From an uncultured Flavobacteriales bacterium (lineage in GTDB: Bacteria; Bacteroidota; Bacteroidia; Flavobacteriales; Schleiferiaceae): DNA of 45,165 nt. Below the pieces are notes generated by a model that worked only from the letters and a program-made list of their open reading frames with translations, had not been told where the DNA came from and did not search any database. The position numbers and the translations under genes are program-made. Shown piece by piece: positions 1 to 9,430 of the stretch (within the stretch, counting starts at the first letter, position 1; each line of letters begins with the position of its first letter). The DNA is taken from NCBI GenBank assembly GCA_938084135.1, contig CALKDS010000008.1, positions 1 to 45,165 on the forward strand, in the 5' to 3' direction.

Positions 1-48
1 CCGAATAACAAAATAAGCTATTATCAACTAATTCCATTTTTTAGATAA
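1..48 (+). CDS. possible 3' tail of a gene cut by the left edge
   Basis: Frame 1 of the plus strand is open for 15 codons from the first base to a TAA at 46-48, while the other two plus frames close within five codons. The encoded end (PNNKISYYQLIPFFR) could be the C-terminus of a gene arriving from the left. A bidirectional terminator lies just downstream, as expected between two convergent genes. The segment is too short to assign a family, and a chance open frame of this size is quite possible. Confidence 0.25.
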   Translation, partial: PNNKISYYQLIPFFR

Positions 49-63
49 AATGTCGTGGTAATA

Positions 64-102
64 AAAACCCCAATTATTCGATAATCGTATAATTGGGGTT
101 TT
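64..102. terminator. bidirectional intrinsic terminator
   Basis: A perfect 14-bp inverted repeat pairs 64-77 (AAAACCCCAATTAT) with 89-102 (ATAATTGGGGTTTT) around an 11-base loop. The A-run on one side and T-run on the other provide a U-tract in both directions. It lies 20 bases past the stop codon of the minus-strand protease gene, so it can end that transcript and also any transcript entering from the left. Confidence 0.8.
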
Positions 103-121
103 GAAGTTGGTTATAACCGAA

Positions 122-3100
122 TTATTTTTTTATGAAGGGAAGCACCTTTCTCGTGCCCTTAGCATGAATTCTCATTAAATATTGCCCTGCGGCAAATGAT
201 TCTATATTTAAAGAGTTCTCGGCGGATAGCTTACCATTAAAAATCACTCTGCCTAATGCGTCAATTACTTGGATACTTTCAATATGATCATTAAAGGGAC
301 TGATTAAATTAATCCTATTTTGACTTGGATTTGGGGATAAAGACCAATCTGTTATGATTGGTTCATCAGTTCCAACACCAGATATCTGAAGCAGCACTCC
401 AGCTGTATCCCATCCGCAATTATTATATGACGCTAGAGTAGCATTATATGACCCGCCAGTTACTGGATAGGAGTGTGTTGGACTTTGAATACTGCTACTT
501 GACCCATCGCCAAAATCCCAATTCCATTGCGTTGGAACTCCGCTTGAATTATCAGTAAAGTTGACGGTTTGACCATTGGTACTATAAGAAAATCCCGCTG
601 TTACGGGTTGACCAACATTAAATCCTAAAGTATCAACATCTGTTCCACCGGAGTTTGTAAGAGAAAGAGTAGTTGATTTTGCTCCGCCAGAAAAATATAC
701 AACCGAATGAGGTCCAGCGCCATTTGCACTACTTGGAATTGAGCCTGCACCAAAGTCCCATGAAGCGATTGCCGTCCCTGGGTTCATAGCCTGAAAAACA
801 ACTGTATCATTAATACATGTTGCACTAGATACTGAGCTATTTATAGATGCATTTGGTGCACTGGCTCCGAGATTATAAACCCTAACATTATCTATATAAA
901 GATTGTTGCCATATCCATTTATTGCAGCAAATCTAAATTTGATGCTAGGTCCAGATAATGAGGTTGCAAGAAAAACAGTGTCCTCACGCCATTGACCTGA
1001 GCTATTTGGGGTAAATGCAGAAGTTTGGGCAGGTACCGTAGCCAGCACAGTTCCTGATTTGAGGTAACCTGCAGGACTCCAAGAACTGCCACAATTTGAA
1101 GAAACATCGACTCTAAGTCCATCTGAATAATTTGAATTATAGGTGGCATGGGAGACATCAAATATCAGAACAGGCTGAGAGGCTCCCGTTAAATCAATTC
1201 CTGGAGTTATCAAATAATCTTCTTGAAGCGGGGCGTTGTAGTTAATATTAGATATGAAGACGGCTGAGGTATTTTGTCCGTTACTTCCTATGGCATTTTT
1301 TTGATCCCAAGTAGTAGAATTATCAGGATTTTCAAGCACCCAACCAGAGGGTAAAAAATTATTAAAACTTTGATTGAATGGCAAGTTAGATCCACCATTT
1401 ACAATTATTGAAGAAGAACTGGAAGTATTTGATCCATAATTATTACTAGCGGTCAAACTAATATTGTAAGTGCCAAAATTGTTAAAAGCAATTTGAGGAT
1501 ATTGACTGGTTGAGTCAGTTCCATTCATGTATGAATATCCCGAGTTAGGACTTATATTCCAGATCCATTGATTTGGTCCATTCAGACTGTTGTCAATGAA
1601 GTCAATTGTTTGATTGAGGCATGGTAAAGAATTGCTAATACTAAAGTTTGCAGTTGGAGCAATTGTAACTTCTGTAATTGAAATATCATCTATTGCTACA
1701 TCACTTGAGAAGGCACTCCCCGTTTGTCCACGGAACCTAACAACAATGACATTTCCGGCAAATGAAGCTAATGATACATTTTGTTGAGTCCAGTTAGAAC
1801 CCGCAATAGTGTAGATAGCAGGGACAAAATCATTATACCATTGACCTTGGCTTAAAATATCAATATGCAGTTCGCCATCAGAATTGCCTGACATGTGCGA
1901 CCAAAACTCTAATTCAGGAATTATTGTCTGTGTCATATCAATACAGGGTGTTGTAAGGATGGCAATATTCTCATAGCATGATGATGCCTCGAGATATAAA
2001 TATCTATCATTTCCAGAGCCAGATGAATGTCCAGACGATGGACCTGTGCCTGAGGATGGTGTTCCTCCTGAGTTAGTTCTCCAATCGATATCATCTTGTG
2101 AGCCATTGTTCCAATTAGTCATGTGTCCACTTAGGTTACAAATAGTACTACCACAGTTATTACTGGTTGCGCAAGTTGAGAAGCTATCAAAATTTTGACT
2201 GTAAGGCAGAGTGTAAGTAGAGTCAGATTGGACTATTTCAAAGAACGAAATCAATGTATCATTCCATCTATTTTGATCAATCAAAGACTCTGTCCATACT
2301 TTTATTGAATAGGATCCTAATAAACTAGCATTTACTGTTGTGTTGAATGTGAATACATGAGTGTTTGTAGATGCCAAGCTTACATAAGCTGTATCTCTGA
2401 CAATTGCATTACTCCCAAACTGATAAGCCATCGGAACCGTAAATACTGAGTCTAGACCACCATTTTCAATTAAAATGGATACTGGTAAGTTTCCGGTGCT
2501 TTGACAATCTGGAATATTGTCCGAAGGACTTAAAACAGAAGTCATAATAACATCATTTGTTAATAAACAACCTTGAAGTCCTGATATTTTCTCAACTGCA
2601 ACCGCTCTTTTGCCTGCTCTTCCCCCTGGGGTTAAAGCTGCGACAGTCCACCAAACTGTATTGGATGGATTCACATTATAGAATGTATATGAATTGCTCC
2701 CAGTTGTATCGATAGGATCCATATATTCTTGTCCTAACATATAAACGACATAACCTGAAGCATTATTAACGGCATTCCAACTAACATTAAATGAATCTGG
2801 ACAAGCCCAGTTGAGCTGAAGGTTCCCAGGATATCCAATAAGCCCAATGGGAGCATCACTCAAATCTTGCTGATTACCCCTTTGCACTTTGAATACAAGG
2901 CTATCTCCTGACCCATTAGGTGTTAGAAAGTTGGCTTGCCTTGCAGATGCAGGCGCAGTGGTAAATTGCGTAAATGTATTTCCTCCATTGGTGCTATACT
3001 CGAGGCTAAATGTTCCAGTACCGTTTGGAGCATCCCATCTTACCGGAATTGTAGTTAGGGGAGGAATCACTTCTCCTCCGATAGGATAAGTTAGTTCTAC

Positions 3101-5014
3101 TTCATTATTTACAATTGTCCAAGTGACCCAGTATTTTTGGGGCCCAACCGGGATAGAACTTCCATTAACTAATAATTTGTAAGTGCCTCCTGTTGGCTGA
3201 GATAAAGTAAATTGTTCAGAATTATTCAAACTATCCACGGCCCGAACTGCATTCGAGTTTAATGCCGCTGAGTTAGGGGTAGGATCTAATACCCATGGCA
3301 GCCAGGTTGCTGCATCCAGATTAAGTGTAGCATTTAAATCATTAACTAATGCGCGCCCTGCATTTACCGTGGCTTGAGGATCTGTCCAATGCAACATAAC
3401 TCTTAACTCTCCAACGCCATTTCCTCCTGGTACTGTTATATTAATGGTATCTACTTCTCCTTGTGCAACGCTGTCTTTAATGTACCAACCCATTTCAATA
3501 GCTTTCGCAGCCCTAAGTCCATTTACTCGACCATAACCGTATTTAAAGTCGGGACCTGGATTACCGAGATCATCTGCATTGTTGGTCAATAGGGATCTCA
3601 TTAAACCTCCTTCAGGGTCAGTTCCATTGTTGTTTTGTCTGTAAGCATCATAGAGCTGAGCCATCACGCCCGCTATTCCTGGACATGCCATCGATGTTCC
3701 CGTGATGGAACGATAGTCATTTGGAGCGAGACAAGAGAATACATTAGTTCCTAGGGCTGCGATATCCGGCTTGATTCGTCCATCATGAGCTGGTCCTCTA
3801 CTACTTGATCCAGCAATAATATCAGTTCCTGTAACATTTGCTGTAGCCAAAACATTTTTGCCCTGCTTGTGGCCGCCAGTTATATTTCCCCAGCCAGACC
3901 CTGCGCCATAATTACAATTAGAATTACCATTATTTCCAGCAGAAAAGACGTGAGTTAAGCTTGGGTGCTGAATAGCATCTAAGTCTACCTGACGCGTAAA
4001 TGCTGTATATCCAGCATTACAACCATTAGAGTAAGAGGATGCAGTAACTCTTATTCCGTACAAATTATAATCTACATCAATGTCATTTAAGTTGTCAGGA
4101 TAGTCATAGTATACCAATTTCGAGCCAGGAGCTTGACCTTCACCATCAGGATCTAAATTGCCACCTCCCATTATTGTTCCTGCAACATGGTCACCATGAG
4201 CTCCATTAGATGGGCCTGATTTATTCGCTAAAATTCTACCTGTGAAGTCAATATGAGGCACAATATCTCCATCATCTCCGTGTCCGACCACAACACCAGT
4301 TCCATCGTAATTCCTTCCTCCTAAGTATGGAACTCTTAAAGCATTTGATCTGTGGTTTTTAATACCAATCCTATTTTCTGCTTCAGCTGGTGCTTCTTTT
4401 TGTTGGATATAAGTTATTGATGGGTGATTGGCGAGAGAATTAATATATTCAGGTGAAATTAAAATTTTGAGACCCTCGAACTCTGTGCCTAAGACATCTA
4501 TATCTAAGTTCTTCAAGTCATCAATAACAACAGACCAATCAACTGAGGGCATACCCTCGATATAAAGCTCCCATTTTGATCCTACCCAAATATATTCGGG
4601 AACATTTCCACTTGCTAACTGCTCAGAAAGTTTCATTTCTGGTAAAAGAGAACCCAATCCCGATATACCATTTTTTCTTAACTCCAAAAACAGATCTTCA
4701 TTTGTTTTTGGCATTAAAATGAGGTATGAATTTATTGGGAGATATCCAATATTTGTAACTCCTAACTTCTCTAACTCTGCCCAAGCTTCTTTACTTAAGG
4801 GAGTTTTAGAGGATATAATCCTAACAACTTTATCTAAATTTCTTTCAGATTTATTTAAACTCTTCATTGTAATTTCGGACAATGAAGGCAGTGAATAAGT
4901 TCCCGATTGAAAAATGACACGAGATTTGTTGTCAATTGATTGCTCTGGGTATGAATTCTGGGCTTGACTGATAAAAGAAAAAGCGAGAAATAGTAAGGTG
5001 TAAGTTTTTTTCAC
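122..5014 (-). CDS. secreted subtilisin-like (S8) serine protease with PKD domains and T9SS type A sorting domain
   Basis: A very large exported protease of about 1630 residues. Numbered from the proposed GTG start at 5014, it begins VKKTYTLLFLAFSFISQAQ, a good signal peptide. The S8 triad is visible: Asp in VGHGDDG (about 247), His in HGDHVAGT (about 273), the oxyanion Asn in SAGNNG (about 361) and Ser in TGTSMACPG (about 441). The Asp and His motifs differ from the usual DTG and HGTH forms. After the peptidase come beta-sandwich and MAM-like modules, at least one PKD domain (WNWDFGDGSSS), and a C-terminal T9SS type A domain containing SPNPSQN and IDALGRVIFNG. The protein is therefore predicted to be exported by Sec, moved across the outer membrane by the T9SS, and released or anchored at the surface, where it would degrade proteins. 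An ATG 75 bases upstream (5089) is in frame but would place 25 extra residues before the signal peptide and leave only 26 bases to the divergent gene. Confidence 0.9.
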   Translation of the reverse strand: MKKTYTLLFLAFSFISQAQNSYPEQSIDNKSRVIFQSGTYSLPSLSEITMKSLNKSERNLDKVVRIISSKTPLSKEAWAELEKLGVTNIGYLPINSYLILMPKTNEDLFLELRKNGISGLGSLLPEMKLSEQLASGNVPEYIWVGSKWELYIEGMPSVDWSVVIDDLKNLDIDVLGTEFEGLKILISPEYINSLANHPSITYIQQKEAPAEAENRIGIKNHRSNALRVPYLGGRNYDGTGVVVGHGDDGDIVPHIDFTGRILANKSGPSNGAHGDHVAGTIMGGGNLDPDGEGQAPGSKLVYYDYPDNLNDIDVDYNLYGIRVTASSYSNGCNAGYTAFTRQVDLDAIQHPSLTHVFSAGNNGNSNCNYGAGSGWGNITGGHKQGKNVLATANVTGTDIIAGSSSRGPAHDGRIKPDIAALGTNVFSCLAPNDYRSITGTSMACPGIAGVMAQLYDAYRQNNNGTDPEGGLMRSLLTNNADDLGNPGPDFKYGYGRVNGLRAAKAIEMGWYIKDSVAQGEVDTINITVPGGNGVGELRVMLHWTDPQATVNAGRALVNDLNATLNLDAATWLPWVLDPTPNSAALNSNAVRAVDSLNNSEQFTLSQPTGGTYKLLVNGSSIPVGPQKYWVTWTIVNNEVELTYPIGGEVIPPLTTIPVRWDAPNGTGTFSLEYSTNGGNTFTQFTTAPASARQANFLTPNGSGDSLVFKVQRGNQQDLSDAPIGLIGYPGNLQLNWACPDSFNVSWNAVNNASGYVVYMLGQEYMDPIDTTGSNSYTFYNVNPSNTVWWTVAALTPGGRAGKRAVAVEKISGLQGCLLTNDVIMTSVLSPSDNIPDCQSTGNLPVSILIENGGLDSVFTVPMAYQFGSNAIVRDTAYVSLASTNTHVFTFNTTVNASLLGSYSIKVWTESLIDQNRWNDTLISFFEIVQSDSTYTLPYSQNFDSFSTCATSNNCGSTICNLSGHMTNWNNGSQDDIDWRTNSGGTPSSGTGPSSGHSSGSGNDRYLYLEASSCYENIAILTTPCIDMTQTIIPELEFWSHMSGNSDGELHIDILSQGQWYNDFVPAIYTIAGSNWTQQNVSLASFAGNVIVVRFRGQTGSAFSSDVAIDDISITEVTIAPTANFSISNSLPCLNQTIDFIDNSLNGPNQWIWNISPNSGYSYMNGTDSTSQYPQIAFNNFGTYNISLTASNNYGSNTSSSSSIIVNGGSNLPFNQSFNNFLPSGWVLENPDNSTTWDQKNAIGSNGQNTSAVFISNINYNAPLQEDYLITPGIDLTGASQPVLIFDVSHATYNSNYSDGLRVDVSSNCGSSWSPAGYLKSGTVLATVPAQTSAFTPNSSGQWREDTVFLATSLSGPSIKFRFAAINGYGNNLYIDNVRVYNLGASAPNASINSSVSSATCINDTVVFQAMNPGTAIASWDFGAGSIPSSANGAGPHSVVYFSGGAKSTTLSLTNSGGTDVDTLGFNVGQPVTAGFSYSTNGQTVNFTDNSSGVPTQWNWDFGDGSSSSIQSPTHSYPVTGGSYNATLASYNNCGWDTAGVLLQISGVGTDEPIITDWSLSPNPSQNRINLISPFNDHIESIQVIDALGRVIFNGKLSAENSLNIESFAAGQYLMRIHAKGTRKVLPFIKK

Positions 5015-5032
5015 GGTAGGAAATAAATAATT

Positions 5033-5040
5033 CGAAATTA
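5033..5040 (-). promoter_or_regulatory. possible -7 box of the protease gene
   Basis: On the minus strand this reads TAATTTCG, one mismatch from the Bacteroidota -7 consensus TAnnTTTG. It is 18 bases upstream of the proposed GTG start at 5014 but inside the longer ATG-started frame, so it weakly favours the GTG start. I found no clear -33 TTG at the right distance. Confidence 0.25.
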
Positions 5041-5115
5041 TAAGGACCTCTAAGATATGTGAACTACATTGATTTTTTTTAACATTCATTTAATTCTGAA
5101 CTAGAAATAAAACAC

Positions 5116-7302
5116 ATGCGTTCGATTATATTTCAAATAACATTAATAAGCCTCATCGGTTCATTAAAATGCCAAACTAATGGGTATTATCTCTCTCCAT
5201 CCAATGGTGAAATAGCTCTTAATGAGAGATCTAAAGATTATAGGATTTTATATCTCGCCGCACATCCTGATGATGAGAATACAAGATTAATAGCTCATTG
5301 GTCAAAATATAATGGTTATGATGTGGCATATTTAAGTCTAACTAGGGGAGAAGGTGGACAAAATATGATCGGTCCAGAGTTGGGCGAAGTGTTAGGTGTA
5401 ATTAGGTCTAAAGAGCTTTTTGCGGCCAGAAAAATTGATGGTGCGAAACAATTTTTTGGGGGAGCTTTAGATTTTGGATATTCAAAGACCACGGACGAAA
5501 CTCTAGATAAATGGAATGAAGCAAAACTTTTAAATCGAATAGAGTCTGTTATCATGGAGTTTAAACCAGATGTTATTGTCACTCGATTTCCACCAGATAA
5601 AAGAGCAGGCCATGGTCATCACTCAGCATCGGCAATACTGGCATTAAAAGCTTTTCATAGAGTTCGAGCAAGAGCAAATGATACTGGGTATTATCCCAAA
5701 GCAGTTTACTGGAATACTTCCTCCTGGTGGTTAGGGAATATTGATGATAATTTGAATGACTCGATTCAAATGATTGAAATTGGAGGTTTTATTCCCGAAA
5801 TCGGTAAATCCTCATTACAAATAGGTACACAAGCCAGGGGGATGCATAAATCACAGGGTTTTGCGGGTAAAATAGATAGAGGTTTTAGAAAAGAATATTT
5901 GATGTTATTATCCGGGGAGTCTGTTAATTGGTCGGATTCGGATTTTAAGTCAAATGCCAAAGATCTAATTGACTTAAAAGGAATCTATGTCGATTTTAAA
6001 GCGAAAAGTCCAAATTTCGTTGAGGGAGAGAGCCTTGATGCAGAAATTGAAATATGTCTTGAGTCAGACGCAGACTTTAGTTTTGAAATTTTAAATTCTA
6101 AAGACCAGCAATTAAATAAGCAGCAGCGACTCAAAAAGCGCTCAAAAGTGACAATTCCACTCGAACTAATGCACTTAGAGGAAAAGAGTATTTTGTTTAA
6201 AAATGAACAAACGGGAAAAGAGAGCTTATTGAAACTTTGGCCGGATCATATTGTTTCTGATCGTGTTTTAGGAGAATTAAGAAGACCAGTTCAAAATGCA
6301 AATTCATTTAGCATTAGTTATTCTATGCCATGTGTCGTTTTTATTGATCGAAATAGGCGTGAGGTTGATCTTTCTATTTTTCGATGGGGTCAAAAGCACA
6401 GTCTAAATCTTGATTTTGAAGTGCCTAAAGGATGGAATGTGAAAACTAAAGATGGAGAACCTACTGCTATTCGTTTTCTGCCGGAACAAAATGTTTATCA
6501 TTTGCAATTTTATCTTGAGCCCTCGAAGGATGCTCAATCGGGTGAGCTTATAATACGTAATGCAGATAACGGTAAAGCCATTCAAAAAGCTGTAAAGCTT
6601 CGCTACGATCATATTCCTAACCAAGAGGTATGGCTAGATGGATCATTACCGTTGCGATATATTCCAATGGAATTGCCAAAACTAAGAATTGGTTACATAA
6701 AAGGTGTTGGTGATGATGCGCCAATGGCTATGCGACAGATGGGTATGACGGTTGTCGATTTGGATGCTTCATTTCTAACAAACGAGGTATTAAAAAACTT
6801 GGATGCTTTAGTTATTGGGATAAGGGCATATAATGTCAATCAAGGGTTAAAGTCTTCTCAGGATATAATTGATGATTATGTTTCTAACGGTGGTCATCTG
6901 GTCATCCAATATAATACTGCAAGTCGAGATAGGGTTTTGGACAAGATAGGCCCTGTCCAATTCAGTTTAAGTCGAGATAGAGTGACGATTGAGACTATAG
7001 AGCCTAACTTTTTAGTTAAGAGTCATGTACAAATGAAGTCCCCGAATCAATTAAATAAAAAAGATTTTGAAGGATGGGTTCAAGAGAGGGGGTTATACTT
7101 CGCAGATTCATGGGATTCTTCATTCGTGCCATTGATTTCGTGGAGTGACCCTGGGGAGACCCAGAAAAGAGGTGTTTGGATTGTTTCAGAATATGGTAAA
7201 GGCACGGTTACTTATTGTGGTCTTTCACTTTTTCGTCAATGGAGAGAGGGTGTTCCAGGGGCATACCGGATTTTAGCGAATCTTGTTGGGCATGGAAAAT
7301 AG
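5116..7302 (+). CDS. exported PIG-L/LmbE-family deacetylase with C-terminal accessory domains
   Basis: A 728-residue protein with a signal peptide (residues 1 to about 20). The N-terminal third is a PIG-L/LmbE zinc-dependent N-deacetylase fold: the metal-binding HPDDE is at 50-54, followed by TRGEGGQN and a histidine cluster GHGHHSAS at about 165-172 that supplies the remaining zinc ligand. Family members remove acetyl groups from N-acetylglucosamine-type substrates. The middle (about 390-515) looks like a beta-sandwich domain and the C-terminal 200 residues like a class I glutamine amidotransferase-like (ThuA-like) fold, without a recognisable catalytic triad. This long architecture is common in Bacteroidota. 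The gene overlaps the following symporter by 11 bases, so the two are probably translationally coupled: deacetylation outside the cytoplasm followed by uptake. The substrate cannot be read from sequence. Confidence 0.85.
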   Translation: MRSIIFQITLISLIGSLKCQTNGYYLSPSNGEIALNERSKDYRILYLAAHPDDENTRLIAHWSKYNGYDVAYLSLTRGEGGQNMIGPELGEVLGVIRSKELFAARKIDGAKQFFGGALDFGYSKTTDETLDKWNEAKLLNRIESVIMEFKPDVIVTRFPPDKRAGHGHHSASAILALKAFHRVRARANDTGYYPKAVYWNTSSWWLGNIDDNLNDSIQMIEIGGFIPEIGKSSLQIGTQARGMHKSQGFAGKIDRGFRKEYLMLLSGESVNWSDSDFKSNAKDLIDLKGIYVDFKAKSPNFVEGESLDAEIEICLESDADFSFEILNSKDQQLNKQQRLKKRSKVTIPLELMHLEEKSILFKNEQTGKESLLKLWPDHIVSDRVLGELRRPVQNANSFSISYSMPCVVFIDRNRREVDLSIFRWGQKHSLNLDFEVPKGWNVKTKDGEPTAIRFLPEQNVYHLQFYLEPSKDAQSGELIIRNADNGKAIQKAVKLRYDHIPNQEVWLDGSLPLRYIPMELPKLRIGYIKGVGDDAPMAMRQMGMTVVDLDASFLTNEVLKNLDALVIGIRAYNVNQGLKSSQDIIDDYVSNGGHLVIQYNTASRDRVLDKIGPVQFSLSRDRVTIETIEPNFLVKSHVQMKSPNQLNKKDFEGWVQERGLYFADSWDSSFVPLISWSDPGETQKRGVWIVSEYGKGTVTYCGLSLFRQWREGVPGAYRILANLVGHGK

Positions 7303-8980
7303 CATAACCTATTTTGACTGGATAACACTGATTGGAACCCTGGGAGCTATTGTCTTTGTGGGCATTTGGAAAACAAAAAAAAATGCTTCGGGTAGCGAGT
7401 TTCTGGTTGGTAAAAAAGAAAGTCATTGGATCACTATTGGATTGGGTATTATTGCTACTCAAGCATCGGCAATAACTTTTATTTCAACCCCTGGGCAGGG
7501 TTTTTCCGATGGGCTAAGGTTTGTGCAGTTTTATTTTGGAATGCCTATTGCCTTATTAATTATAGGACTTTTTATTGTTCCGAGATATATGAAGTCGGGA
7601 GTGATGACTGCTTATTCGTTCTTAGAAAAAGTTTTTGGCAATAGGGTTAGGTGGTTGGCCGCAAGCCTATTTTTATTATCACGGAGTTTGTCTGCAGGTA
7701 TAACACTATATGCTCCTGGAATTGTTCTTTCAGCTGTATTTGGATGGAGTTTGAGTTTAACAATTATAATCACCGGCGCAATAGTTATTTTATATACTGT
7801 TTTCGGAGGTTACAAGGCAGTTGGGGTGACACAGTCTTTTCAAATGGTTGTTGTTTTTTGCGGACTCTTTGCTGCTGGATTTGTACTTCTAAATGATTTG
7901 CCAGAGAATATAGGTTTATCAGAATCATGGGATTTGATGGAGGTTTACAATCGAACTCAGATTTTGGACTGGTCCATAGACCCATCGAGCAGATACACTG
8001 TTTGGTCAGGTCTTGCTGGTGGTTTCTTTTTAGCAATGGCCTATTTTGGGACAGATCAAAGTCAGGTGGGTAGATACTTGGGGGGCAGGAGTATGAGAGA
8101 AATTAGAATTGGCTTAGGTTTTACAGCTATTATAAAAATCCCAATGCAATTATTTATTCTAGGATTAGGCTTGCTTCTATTTACCACTATGCATTTTTCC
8201 CAAGAACCTATCTGGCATAATCCCTCAGTGCAATCGAAATGGAATAAAATTGAATCTCTTGAGGTTAGTGATATTAATGCTTCATGGGAAAATATGATTC
8301 TGTTGAGGAAAAAAAATGCAAGCAATTTCTCTAAGGAGATATCAGGGCCAGGAAATCAATATCAAAATGACTTGAGATCACTTGATCAAAGGCGTGACTC
8401 ACTTAAAAATAGTGCTGAATCTGTGATCAAATCTCGTTTTCCCGGTATAGAAACAAAAGACACCGATTATGTGTTCTTGGGTTGGGCTTTAAAAAGTCTC
8501 CCTGTTGGTATTTTGGGACTACTATTGGCAGTTATTTTATCTGGAGCTATGTCCAGCTGTAGTGCTGAATTAAATGCACTTTCTGCCACATCCATTGTTG
8601 ATTTTAAACAGGCATTTGGGTTTCCTCAAGAGACGACAATTCTTGCTTCAAGAGTTTTGACGTCATTTTGGGGTGTTGTTGCATTAATCGTTGCTTTGAG
8701 TGCGTCTTTATCGGAAAATTTAATTCAATTAGTTAATATAATTGGATCTCTTTTTTATGGTCCAATGTTGGGGCTATTTGTTTGTGCTTGGGTTTTTCCT
8801 AAGCTTAAGAATAATGCAGTTTTTATTGGTGGGTTAGTATCCCAGTTATCAGTCCTAATATTGCATTTATTGAATCAGTATAATTATATACAATTAGGAT
8901 ATTTATGGTATAATCTGATTGGTTGTCTTATCGTTTTAATCTTTTCTGCAGTCCTTTCTTTGCGTTTTTTGAAAATATAG
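7292..8980 (+). CDS. sodium:solute symporter (SSS family)
   Basis: A 562-residue integral membrane protein with about 13 hydrophobic segments. It has hallmarks of the SSS (SLC5-like) family: an early ATQASAITFISTPG segment in the first core helices, a glycine-rich FGGYKAVGVTQ after helix 5, and ILSGAMSSCSAELNALSATS in a late core helix. It would use the sodium gradient to import a small solute such as a sugar, amino sugar or organic acid. I chose the ATG at 7292; an in-frame TTG lies at 7283. The ATG lies inside the last codons of the deacetylase gene, so its translation is probably coupled. An unusually long hydrophilic stretch (about residues 300-391) separates two membrane segments. The 3' end overlaps the convergent YkgJ-type gene by 53 bases. 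Confidence 0.88.
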   Translation: MENSITYFDWITLIGTLGAIVFVGIWKTKKNASGSEFLVGKKESHWITIGLGIIATQASAITFISTPGQGFSDGLRFVQFYFGMPIALLIIGLFIVPRYMKSGVMTAYSFLEKVFGNRVRWLAASLFLLSRSLSAGITLYAPGIVLSAVFGWSLSLTIIITGAIVILYTVFGGYKAVGVTQSFQMVVVFCGLFAAGFVLLNDLPENIGLSESWDLMEVYNRTQILDWSIDPSSRYTVWSGLAGGFFLAMAYFGTDQSQVGRYLGGRSMREIRIGLGFTAIIKIPMQLFILGLGLLLFTTMHFSQEPIWHNPSVQSKWNKIESLEVSDINASWENMILLRKKNASNFSKEISGPGNQYQNDLRSLDQRRDSLKNSAESVIKSRFPGIETKDTDYVFLGWALKSLPVGILGLLLAVILSGAMSSCSAELNALSATSIVDFKQAFGFPQETTILASRVLTSFWGVVALIVALSASLSENLIQLVNIIGSLFYGPMLGLFVCAWVFPKLKNNAVFIGGLVSQLSVLILHLLNQYNYIQLGYLWYNLIGCLIVLIFSAVLSLRFLKI

Positions 8981-9425
8981 CCTCCATCTGATCGACGATA
9001 CTCTCAACTGCAGGGCAGATGCTTTCATTAATTTGGGTTAAATGGAGTATTTGTTTTTGTTTAGGTCTATTAGTGTGAGGATATTCAGTACATGCTTTGG
9101 GTCTGATATTATAAATTCCACATCGATTGTCATTTTCTAAAAAGGGACAAGGGAGCTGTTGTAAAACATAATCACCTTCTTCATCTATTTTCAGGTAAGA
9201 TTTTTCAAATTCTGTAGTTTTTAATTTTAGACGTTTTGCTACTCTTTCTCGATCTTTTGGTGTCCATAATGGTCCGGTTGTTTTGCAGCAGTTGGCGCAA
9301 TCCAAACAATCTATTTTTTTAAAAACATTGTCATGTAATTCATGAATAACCTTGTCGAGCGTTCGAGGATTTTGATTTTTTAGACTTTGAAAGAACTTAT
9401 TTTTCGTTTGTATAGCGCTGCTCAT
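8928..9425 (-). CDS. YkgJ-family cysteine-cluster protein
   Basis: A 165-residue soluble protein with eight cysteines in the pattern of the YkgJ (zinc- or iron-chelating, formerly UPF0153) family: CLDCANCC (cysteines at 40, 43, 46, 47), then C93, C102 and C112 in the signature CGIYNIRPKACTEYP, and C137. The cluster is thought to bind a metal ion or an iron-sulfur centre; no enzyme activity is established for the family. It is the last of three close-set minus-strand genes, five bases after the thioredoxin-like gene. Its 3' end overlaps the convergent symporter gene, so the final codons of both genes share 53 bases. Confidence 0.85.
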   Translation of the reverse strand: MSSAIQTKNKFFQSLKNQNPRTLDKVIHELHDNVFKKIDCLDCANCCKTTGPLWTPKDRERVAKRLKLKTTEFEKSYLKIDEEGDYVLQQLPCPFLENDNRCGIYNIRPKACTEYPHTNRPKQKQILHLTQINESICPAVESIVDQMEAIFSKNAKKGLQKRLKR

Positions 9426-9430
9426 AAGTT

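Noticed and set aside
7426-7896. Two plus-strand open frames inside the symporter that might suggest a frameshift
   Set aside because: The symporter frame is intact from start to stop with family motifs throughout; the others are out-of-frame readings of membrane helices.
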